A stretch of DNA of 64,000 nt, from positions 5,890,001 to 5,954,000 of the forward strand of contig CP053148.1 of NCBI GenBank assembly GCA_014607495.2, in the 5' to 3' direction. This document shows, piece by piece, positions 56,416-64,000 of this stretch. The notes under the pieces are model-generated. The model did not search any database. It was not told the DNA's origin and worked only from the letters and a program-made list of their open reading frames with translations. The position numbers and the translations under genes were made by a program. This DNA is from Carposina sasakii (Eukaryota > Arthropoda > Insecta > Lepidoptera > Carposinidae). Position 1 is the stretch's first letter, and every line of letters starts with the position of its first letter.

Positions 56416-57850
56416 TTTTCAAAGAACGGGCCCACTGCATTGTTAAAGATCGGAGACCCAAGGAGGCAAAGAGTACCTTTGTTTAAAATTTTGATGTCAT
56501 GTGCGATATTTTTGAATTTGGAGACTGTGTCAGATGTAAAATTTTGATTGCTGCTATTTACAAAGGAAAAGTTTAGTTCCAAATCAATATTTTTGAATTC
56601 GTCGATAATAAAGGCTCGAGCACACCGGATGCGTATGCGTGCATGTAAGCGTAGACGTACACGTACCTCTGACTTTAATGTATGGAACTGTCACCGCTTG
56701 ATATCTATGCTTACGTCTACGCATACGCATGCGGTCTGCCCGTGCCTATACAGTTCCATACATCACAACTCAGCGGAACGTGCACGTCTACGCTTACGTG
56801 CACGCACACGCATCCGGTCTGCTCGAGCCTTAAATGCCAAACCATTTAGAACGGTTTCAGCCTCGCCTCCCAAGGTGACGTTGAATTTAGAATTTAGTTT
56901 CTCTATGATGGGCTGGATAGCCAGGCTAAGTATACCTGGGCCTAGGGGGACGCCCTGTTGGCAGCCAACTGCTGAGTCTAATGGGTAGTCTTTATATATT
57001 AATTTAGTGGTTTCGCTGTAGCATTGCCATAGGTAATTGAATGAGTTGGGAATTTTCTCTTTGATAGCCGTAAAGGGCGCCCCTATTTATAGAGTTGAAT
57101 GCGTTTTTTACATCCACTTTCAGCACAATTAAGTGCATCGCGGCCTCGCACTGATTCTCTTGGGGCGAAGCCAAGTTGCTGGGGCTGGAAGTAGTCAGCC
57201 AGAGTGTTCGCCGAGGACCGGCAACATATTTTAGCTGTGAGGCGACGGTAGATGCACCCTACAGATATAGGCCTGATTTTTTATGAGGGCGCACTAATTG
57301 GCGCCGTAGAGTGTTTTGGTCACATCGTTGTGGACTTTTCCAAGCAGCATGAAGTTTACCATTGTGTCAGTTTCCTCATCAGTGCGTCGCCGGCTGGTCA
57401 TGTGTTTCCGATGATCAGGTCTTTTAGATGCTGTGGATTCAGGCCATCTAAACCTCTAGCGGAGCCACTGTTAAAATAAATATTTGCAGGTCACCTGTAG
57501 AACGTCATTTGATGGAGGTGGCTCAAGTAAGTGGTTATTGCCTGCTGAAGATGGATGTTTCGAACTGAGGGCGTTCAAGGTATCCGGATTGGCTGATGCA
57601 TCACTGGAAAAGAGGAGCCGAAAGGATATAAAAATATCCGTTTTGTGGTTTCTTAAGTTCCGAGAGTATAATTTTGGGTCTAGTGGGTTAATGTTGGCAT
57701 AATTGTTTTTGATCAGTTGCGCTAGAGTGCTGCATGAGTTTGTTGCTTTAGCTACTGCAACACTCTATACGGAGAGGTTAGCAGTTGTTCCCAGACAGAT
57801 TTTGAGTTTTCGGATACAACTTTGTGAATGTCGCCAGACAGGGCTTAGCG
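56390..57850 (-). pseudogene. LINE reverse transcriptase (YLDD-type family), carrying a nested DNA element
   Basis: In minus-strand order: FRLLFSSDASANPDTLNALS (about 57580-57640), SARGLDGLNPQHLKDLI (about 57420-57470), MVNFMLLGKVHNDV, ISVGCIYRRLTAKICCRSSA and LADYFQPQQLGF, motif A VLKVDVKNAFNS (about 57090-57125), FNYLWQCYSETTKLIYKDYP, motif B AVGCQQGVPLGPGILSLAIQ, KLNSKFNVT and then directly LGGEAETVLN: the YLDDGT catalytic box expected between them is deleted. After the nested element come IIDEFKNIDLELN and KFKNIAHDIKILNK, LCLLGSPIFNNA. Stops and shifts are present throughout. The part beyond 57700 is less certain. Confidence 0.8.
56612..56830. mobile_element. 219-bp MITE with about 53-bp terminal inverted repeats, TAA target duplication
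   Basis: The ends AGGCTCGAGCACACCGGATG and (inverse of the right end) AGGCTCGAGCAGACCGGATG, continuing TGCGTGCA and GTAAGCGTAGACGT, match over about 53 bases. TAA lies on both sides (56609-56611, 56831-56833). A 3-bp TAA/TTA duplication suggests the PIF/Harbinger group. A further inner symmetry (TGTATGGAACTGT against ACAGTTCCATACA) lets most of the element fold. It sits within the LINE: removing it with one TTA copy rejoins GLAF and IIDEF in frame. Confidence 0.9.
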
Positions 57851-57859
57851 ACCATTACC

Positions 57860-58110
57860 CGCGCTGAGCGTGGTATTCACTTTAGCACAGGCATGCCTGC
57901 TTCAGTCCACGCAGTATCCTCCAGAAAGGGGTATCTTCTGCGTTGTCAGTACCCGTTGGGTTGAGGGATCCAGCATCGTCTTTGTGGGCCCTTCATTCGG
58001 CGTTATAAAATTCTGCGAAACGTTAGTTGGGGAGTGAACATTTGGCAAACAATTTTCGGCGAAAATGCAGAGAATCCTGTGATTTTAAGTCTGTTTTGAT
58101 TTTGTGTATA
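57860..58110. other. Possible amino-terminal LINE sequence, unrecognised
   Basis: This stretch, less AT-rich than its flanks, lies upstream (minus sense) of the LINE reverse transcriptase and may belong to it. I see no recognisable motif. Confidence 0.25.
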
Positions 58111-58113
58111 AGT

Positions 58114-58165
58114 ATAGGATCTTTTACAATGGGTTGTTTTCATGGATTTTCGCTCAATATACCCT
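58114..58165 (-). mobile_element. Decayed right-arm fragment of the 260-bp fold-back MITE
   Basis: AGGATCTTTTACAATGGGTT, CATGGATTTTCGCTCAATAT and ACCCTGCATC resemble the right arm (TAGGTTCTCTACAGTGGGCT, CATAGCTTTTCGCTTAACAT, ACCC) of the complete copies. Confidence 0.5.
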
Positions 58166-58169
58166 GCAT

Positions 58170-59570
58170 CAAAAGGTCATAAAGATTAGAGAAGCAAACA
58201 ATTTATTTCGCCTAGTTTGAAAAAATATCTTTAGATCCAAAACTTAGTAATATGAAGTACATAGGCCAAAATATTATTATTAACTATAAACATAACAAAT
58301 GCGATAGTTTGATAGATGTTTTGTAAGCTTAATTTATTGATTAAGCATCTTGGCCATAGTCTCGACTCGTCTCGAAACCAAAATAGAATACGTTACACTT
58401 CAGTTGAATATTCCTATGTTTAAAAGGATAAAACCTGATCACACATAATAACAAGAAATGTCTAGAATACACACTAGTCATAGTACAAAACTATTTTGTC
58501 ATAAAACTTTAATTTATTGCGTGCCAAGTGTACAGTGTAGACGAGTAAAGTGATAAAAGTTGGAATAAAAAACAAAAAAGGACCAAATTTATTGCCGCTT
58601 TTAGCAAAAGGTTTGCTGTTTACAAGACATCTTTTATTTAATTCTTAATTTACGGTTCTTCATCCAGCAACATAAAAATAAGAATATTCAAAGGCTAATA
58701 GTTGGACCCGAATATTAACTCGCTAAAAAAAAGGGATTTTCAACTACTTATATCTACAGAACATTGAGTTCACTATTAATCAAGGTAAGGCCATTTAGGC
58801 GACTGAGGTAAGCTATAAGCTAAGGTGAAAACAAAATTATGTATTTACAGAAATGATTTTGATGATGCTTTTAATCATGAAACCTCCTTTATGTCCTACG
58901 AATGTTTTAATATTCTTTTTTCAAGATGGTGTTTTTCACATCTGTATGGCTATTGTGTATCTTTTGTGATAGTTCATTAATAACTGATGATCGCTCAGCC
59001 ATTAAAACTCTGCCTTTAGAAAAGTACCGTTATGTCTTAAGGTCGTTAACAAAATATGTTGCAAACTTATATTTCACTGATAAAGATGTAAGTTTGTATT
59101 CTTTTTTTTAACTAACCACGAGTTTCTCCACTTAAAAAGAGATAACAGCATGTTTTACTAAAAAAATGTAGGTATAACTACAGGACATGATACATCCATA
59201 GTTAGAGCTTTTTGACAGGTTCATGGTGATCGGTTATATTTACTTTAAATTAATTGATAAGTTGAATGATAGCTTAATTATTACGTTTATATTAGAGCTT
59301 GGGTTTACATATATTTGCTAGATGCAATGTAAACCAATGAATTGAGGCCACCAGAACCAGAGTGGCCCAAACCACAAATTGTGCACGCCCCTTTCAAACC
59401 CCCAAGCTCGATTTGTAATAATACATAAAAAAATATGTATCTTGATTCTTATAAAATATTAATAGAGCATAGTATTTTGGCATATATCCACATATTCGTA
59501 TTTTGTGTTTGGGCCACTCTGATACCTATTGCACTGTAACAAAATCAAAATTTGAAGAGTTGGAAGTATC
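58170..59570. other. No gene or clear repeat seen
   Basis: AT-rich DNA. A plus-strand open frame at 58926-59111 has no motif. Confidence 0.4.
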
Positions 59571-59575
59571 AACTT

Positions 59576-59842
59576 ACATACATACATACATATAATCACG
59601 CCTTTATCCCTTACGGGGTAGGCAGACCACCAAGGGCCGATAGAACCACATGGTGCGACTTCTGACCGATATTGAGGGTATAGTTGAGATGTACATGTTC
59701 GGTTAGTAGTGACAGGTGGTCAGCTCATCGCCTACAAAACACCAAGACCCTCTTGTCCCTCTACTGACTTGTACAGTATGCCCGGGAAGAGAAGCAGCTG
59801 TAGTATTAAACTTTTTTTTTCACTCCCAGAGCAGCATAGAAG
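59576..59842 (-). mobile_element. Most complete copy of the TACCCCGTAAGGG-family repeat
   Basis: On the minus strand it starts CTTCTATGCTGCTCTGGGAG, an A run, TGCTTCTCTTCCCGGGCATA, AGGGACAAGAGGGTCTTGGT, GTTTTGTAGGCGATGAGC, ACCTGTCACTACTAACCGAA, GGTCAGAAGTCGCACCATGT, CTACCCCGTAAGGGATAAAG, GCGTGATTATATG and (TATG)n. This copy links the pieces at 17203, 46422 and 49075 into one family of about 265 bases. Confidence 0.8.
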
Positions 59843-60059
59843 GTATCAATCTAACTTTAATGTAACACCTAAATTTAATTGTTATTACAGAATAACCTAA
59901 ACTAAAAGAACTGTTGTTTGTTTCTAGTTGTTTTTATAAAATCTATTTATGTATGTTTATGTTTTAAATGCAACTTTTAAAAATTAGATTTTTAGGGGAT
60001 CGATCTTTTAGACCTCGATTTAATCGTCAAACAATTTTGTCAGCTATCAATATCGATCA

Positions 60060-60115
60060 AGGAGGCGCACGCACATCTGATCCATGGAGCTATCACCGCT
60101 TGTTATAGGTACCTA
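60060..60115 (+). mobile_element. Possible fragment of the TAA-flanked MITE
   Basis: ATGGAGCTATCACCGCTTGT resembles ATGGAACTGTCACCGCTTGA in the element at 56612, next to CGCACGCACATC. Short and uncertain. Confidence 0.3.
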
Positions 60116-60248
60116 GGTTAGTAGATACGAGTAGGTAGCATGAAGAAGGTGTAGGCACAGGCTTAATTTGAATTGCACGATTCGAAATTATGTATAAGTA
60201 TTTGCATTGTTATTAATCCGTCGACCCGACGGGGTTAGTTTGACTATA

Positions 60249-60545
60249 TAGGTGTTTTTTAGTTGCCACCTTTAATGAAGGGTATGTACTCTACATCAAA
60301 TAAAGTAAGTTTATGCCAAAAAATGCTGGGAAGTGATGTCAATTTTTTTGATTTTTTTTTTAATTATTTGATCGGGCGAAATTTATAATGTTCAGTGTTT
60401 ATGCTAGTTTTTTCAGTGAAAAAATCTTGCTACGCGCGTCTATGTGCATTTAGCAGAAAAACGCAGTCTATTTACTCAACTTTGGACCCTAATATATTGG
60501 GAACCAGACACTTCCCAGGTATGTTTCCATGGTGAAAAATTATCG
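60249..60545 (+). mobile_element. Copy of the 355-bp TA-flanked DNA element, right end lost
   Basis: GGTGTTTTTTAGTTGCCACC, TGAAGGGTATGTACTCTAC, CCAAAAAATGCTGGGAAGTG, CAGTGTTTATGCTAGTTTTT, TCTTGCTACGCGCGTCTATG and GGACCCTAATATATTGGGAA parallel 17425-17700. The right terminal repeat is not present. Confidence 0.78.
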
Positions 60546-60549
60546 TATT

Positions 60550-60925
60550 TGTTCATAGTTATTACCAATTCTGTCTAGTGTTAACTGAAAATCGTAAGTA
60601 GTACATCATAATATGAATTTATAGACGAGTACTTTACTAGAATCAAATAATACCTGCTTCTATTTTTTTCTATGATATAAAGAATGTTTGTGGAACGCAT
60701 TTATCTTCAGGGAGTGAATAGTCCATGATACTGAGTTGAATTTGTCGTTATCAAGGTAAAATAGAATTGTTAGTACCACCTATGACTTTAAAAAAATGTA
60801 GGTTACCTGTACTGTAATTTTCATTAGGTCTTACTAAAACTTATTACGAGTAAAAAATCAACTATTAAATGGTGATTAAAAACCGCAATTTCTAAATAAT
60901 ATCAAAAAGTGCATTAGCACTGAGG
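60550..60925. other. No gene seen
   Basis: AT-rich DNA with no repeat end or open frame of note. Confidence 0.4.
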
Positions 60926-60929
60926 CGTT

Positions 60930-61190
60930 TTGAAAGGGGTCGTTTGGCACGTTCGTGCGAATGGACTACTAAGCCTCATAGTGTGCGCAAACGCAGGACT
61001 CTCTATTTCGTCACTCTCATCTATAGTCTGATGGGACGGAGAACCGATAAGCACCAACGGTTTTAAGTGCTGTCCGGGGCACTTAGCTCGTAACCATTTT
61101 ATAATATTAAAATCCGTAAGTAGGTACATGAAATAAATTCATTGGTACAGACAGGCCCTGGGATCGAACTTACGCCTCCCGCTTTGAAGA
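60930..61190 (-). mobile_element. tRNA-headed SINE-like lepidopteran repeat
   Basis: On the minus strand a B-box-like GTAAGTTCGATCCCAGG (about 61156-61172) is followed by CCTGTCTGTACCAATGAATT, an AT-rich bridge, GTGCCCCGGACAGCACTTAA, CCGTTGGTGCTTATCGGTTC, TCCGTCCCATCAGACTATAG and GACGAAATAGAGAGTCCTGC. The CCGTCCCAT...GAGAGT order is a body I know from lepidopteran repeats. No clear A box remains. Confidence 0.55.
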
Positions 61191-61399
61191 AGAGCATAGG
61201 GAGAGTAATACTTATTATTACGTACTTGGCTGACCACTTGTACAGAAAATGTCCTTACATAAGTACTTATATCATTCATAATAACTATCAAATACAGCCT
61301 AAATAACTAGGTATAGTTACGAAAGTATTAAACATTTTGAAAGTTTATTTTCTAGAATGGCATGTTTCTTTTACATAGAGGTCACATTTTGATAAAAAT

Positions 61400-62350
61400 T
61401 TGATCTAAAGAATGGTTTTGAATTGGGTAATTAAAGATTTTAGATCAATAAAACGGTTTTCGGGTCGTCTCCTAAGGTTCCGTCGTCTAAGTACCATACT
61501 TAAATTTTGATTCAAAATTCTTAATGATGGGATAAATCGTGAGACTGAAAAAAGCCGGCCCGAGGAGATCCCCCTGTTGACACCCTATTTTAGAGGAGAG
61601 GATGTGACTTCGATATATTAATTTGGAATTTTGGCCATAGCATTGTTAAAGAAAAGGAAAGAGGTCAGGAACTTTATCTTTAATTTCCGTCAACAGTGTA
61701 GTCTTGTCGGCGGAGTTGAAGGCGTTTTTGACATCCATCTTCAGCAGGAGGCCACCGCCATCGCCATAGACCGCTGCCACACAACCGCCGCGGGACCCGT
61801 TGTTGTGTCGGTTGAAACTCTTGCGACAAAACTCCGCTTTTGGCCCTACAGCATATTTTGGCTGTAAGACGGCAGTATGTGGTGCCAAAATCAATGGGCC
61901 TTACGCCACCATCTTTTTTGGTGAGGGAACATAGATTGGCGCCATATAGAATATCTACAATGTTTCCGTTTACGTGGCCGGTAAGCTTGAAGTTGACCAG
62001 ATTGGTCAGAGCTGCAGTTAGACTCTCGCCAGCGCCACCGCAGCCGGGGCCTATCTGGTCCTTAAGGTACTGCGGTGTGAGGCCATCAAGTCCGCCAGCC
62101 GAGCCACTTTGGAAAGACGCTACGCATTGATGATATTGGCGGCAACCATTAAGAGCGTCGTCCTCGGGTGGTGTAGGAAAAATGGTGTGTGATGCTGCAG
62201 GTGGATGTTTATCCTGCATCTCTGTTAGGGTTTCAGGGGAATCTGTGGCAACTTTGTCACTGGAGAATAAGAGACGCGCTGCACCTCTGAAGTCCCCATC
62301 ATTTAATTTGTTTTCAATTAAATTGTAGGGAACAGAAGAGGTGTGGTGAT
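61400..62350 (-). pseudogene. LINE reverse transcriptase (YLDD-type family), best-preserved copy
   Basis: In minus-strand order: NLIENKLNDGDFRGAARLLF, SSDKVATDSPETLTEMQDKH (62230-62340), GSAGGLDGLTPQYLKDQIG, LVNFKLTGHVNGNIVDILYG and ANLCSLTKKDGGVRP with TYCRLTAKICCR (62219-61850), motif A LLLKMDVKNAFNSADKTTLL and EIKDKVPDLFPFL (after a shift), QCYGQNSKLIYRSHIL, motif B IGCQQGDLLGPAFFSLTIYP, and motif C YLDDGT (about 61470-61490). All three catalytic motifs are kept, but in at least three frames. The C-terminal KRPD segment is absent. It belongs to the same family as 56390-57850. Confidence 0.85.
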
Positions 62351-62354
62351 TAGA

Positions 62355-64000
62355 TGGAATGCAGGTGCGCTAACAATTGGCGAATTTTGGCAGTTTTGCT
62401 TTATCCGGGCAATTAAGAAGGTCGGGTTTGTTTGTGAGCGTCTACTTAAGTAATCAATGAAATATCAATAAAAAATACACTCATGTTGTTGATATAACTT
62501 CAAATAGATACTCTTTACTTTATTAAAAGTCAAGGAAAAGTTCAAACACTACAGAATCTTCGACCAAGTGTAAATAGAAAAGCACGTTAAAATGTATATG
62601 GCGGCGGGCGTATCGATGCGAGGTACAAAACAAACAAGTTTTGAGACAGACAGATCGTTTAATCAGTCTGCGCCGGGGGTAGGGGGAGGCTTCCACTAAA
62701 TGACCATCCCCCACTTACCCCGGTATCCGCAAACACCGTACTCGGTGAGTGCGGCAAGATGCAGAGCTTCGAATAGGTAGACACGGCTCAGTACCATATT
62801 TCGGAAAATCCTTTCTTAGTGGTCTGCACTTCTTAAGGAATATAGGTACAGCTTGTTACTGCTACATAGTTTCGGCGATGACAACGAAGCGATGACGACA
62901 CGACGACGACGACATTGATGTATTCTCGTCCAAGTTATATAAAAAAACGGATACGTATGGAGCGACACGGATAATTCATTTAGTCCACTTAGGTTAGTAA
63001 TATACCTACTACTCCGTGCCTTAATAATTTTTGAGCAAAGGAAACTTTTTCAAACTAATAATAAGGTGTCCGACCGTATTTCGGTAAAGTCGGCCAATCT
63101 TTGCGAATATTAGACGGTGGCGCGCGCAGGAGATATTATGGTGGATGGAAATGGAATGGAAAACTATCAGATTATTTTTATTTGTCCCACTGTATGAAAA
63201 GTGGTAATAAATAAATATAAAAGTAAACTGAGTGGCATGTCTACCGATCTCTAGGTCTACAGGCCGCGGGTCGAACTCAGGGTCTCGGTTCTATTCCTCG
63301 CTGCTCTTTTGTCTTGCCGTTCCGCAACTTGTCCTCTCGTTCTATCAGAGGAAACAGTTTGCCCGCTTCTTTAAATTAAATATATTGAAAAAGTGTTAAG
63401 ATATTTTTTTTTCAATTTAGTAAATAACGAAGGTAATTTATTTCATGATTGCATTTTTATTTTATAACTGCAATAGGTACTTTGTAGTAATAATAATAAT
63501 ATACTTATATACATTTTTCCAACCGTTTTGTGCATTTACAATTTTTTGTTATTTAATTACAATTTTTAAAAATTATTCCTTTCGGCCACTAAAAATATTA
63601 TTATTACTTCGGTATTTCATGCAATTTTAATTAAGTTCATTTACCTTCTTAAAACATAGAAAATTTAAAAAAATATCAAGTAATATTAAGATTACAAATA
63701 TAGAAAAATTAGGTCATTTAATTGGATTTATTTATTTATGAATGAAATCTTACATTTTATTTGTCACCACAAAATGAAACGTTGAAACAGCAAAGATACA
63801 TCAAAGCTCGGAACCAAATGAAGTTTTACTTAAGGTGGTTTCAGACTAAGCGTCACAAAGATAAAACGACGAACTTCTCGATTATTAAATTAAAATGAAT
63901 AAATATCGGTTCTAAAATTCATTCATTATAGTATCAACAATAGGCAATTAATTATTAAAGTACCTATATTTTTTAATTGGTAGATATAATACATAAATTA
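62355..64000. other. No gene seen
   Basis: A G-rich imperfect hairpin (CCGGGGGTAGGGGGAGG with CATCCCCCACTTACCCCGG) lies at 62671-62723. A GAC/ACG triplet-rich stretch lies near 62890-62915. The rest is AT-rich, with a run of very AT-rich sequence from 63370 to the end. Confidence 0.4.

Noticed and set aside
56548..56988. A 146-codon open frame on the plus strand, arginine-rich.
   Set aside because: It reads across the nested MITE and the antisense of a LINE. The arginine repeats come from the CGTAGACGT words of the inverted repeats.
61030..61055. GGACGGAGAACCGATAAG resembles the mature miR-184 sequence, including its seed.
   Set aside because: It lies inside a recognisable lepidopteran repeat (60930-61190) whose other copies carry the same CGTCCCAT region, it mismatches the otherwise invariant microRNA, and the flanks do not form a precursor hairpin.
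61840..62130. A 96-codon plus-strand open frame.
   Set aside because: It is the antisense of the LINE reverse transcriptase, whose catalytic motifs are on the minus strand.

Overview
The window reads as nuclear DNA of a moth or butterfly (Lepidoptera). The evidence is the overall AT-rich base composition, the very frequent TAGGTA/TACCTA words, and several repeat families typical of that order: a tRNA-headed SINE beginning GACGGCCGATTGG, tails ending TATAATATTAGTATAGAT, and tails ending TACCCCGTAAGGGATAAAGG followed by (TATG)n. All family names here come from recognition of motifs, not from a search. I find no intact host protein-coding gene, no real tRNA or rRNA gene and no CRISPR array. The long open frames are transposon remnants, or the antisense of them. 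The window is best seen as intergenic or intronic DNA.

Layout. 1-5 kb: a cluster of small inverted-repeat elements (1982, 2129, 2784) and an 839-bp element with palindromic subterminal repeats (3742-4580). 5-17 kb: mostly single-copy DNA with a few hairpins, a 133-bp element with perfect ends (9769-9901) and one weak candidate 5' exon (11206-11333). 17-25 kb: repeat-dense, with a 355-bp element (17425), two retroelement tails and a SINE (18.5-19.4 kb), a hAT-type element with an exact 8-bp target duplication (21404-21872), an 86-bp minisatellite (22272-22705), a 251-bp duplication and two 260-bp fold-back elements (24339 and 24839). 25-37 kb: repeat-poor, with a long hairpin at 28.4 kb and GC-rich patches at about 31 and 35 kb. 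37-41 kb: the most unusual part, three head-to-tail decayed copies of a YqaJ-type nuclease gene on the minus strand, one of them split by a LINE insertion with a 9-bp target duplication. 42-43 kb: a retroelement tail with six spaced CCTTCCCGTGGGA repeats. 46-48 kb: a broken R1-like LINE ORF1. 49-51 kb: a small SINE nested in a DNA element. 52-62.4 kb: pieces of two LINE lineages, one of them carrying a nested DNA element whose empty site can be read in frame.

How it fits together. The coding remnants come from (a) one LINE family with a YLDD-type reverse transcriptase and a C-terminal KRPD...WD segment that resembles a restriction-like endonuclease, present in at least six pieces; (b) a second LINE with a C-terminal zinc-finger-like end; (c) an R1-like gag; and (d) the YqaJ array. 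All carry stops or frameshifts, so none should make a full-length protein. Nesting gives relative ages: the YqaJ array is older than the LINE insertion in it, the 56-57 kb LINE is older than the TAA-flanked element in it, and the 50.6-51.0 kb element is older than its SINE.
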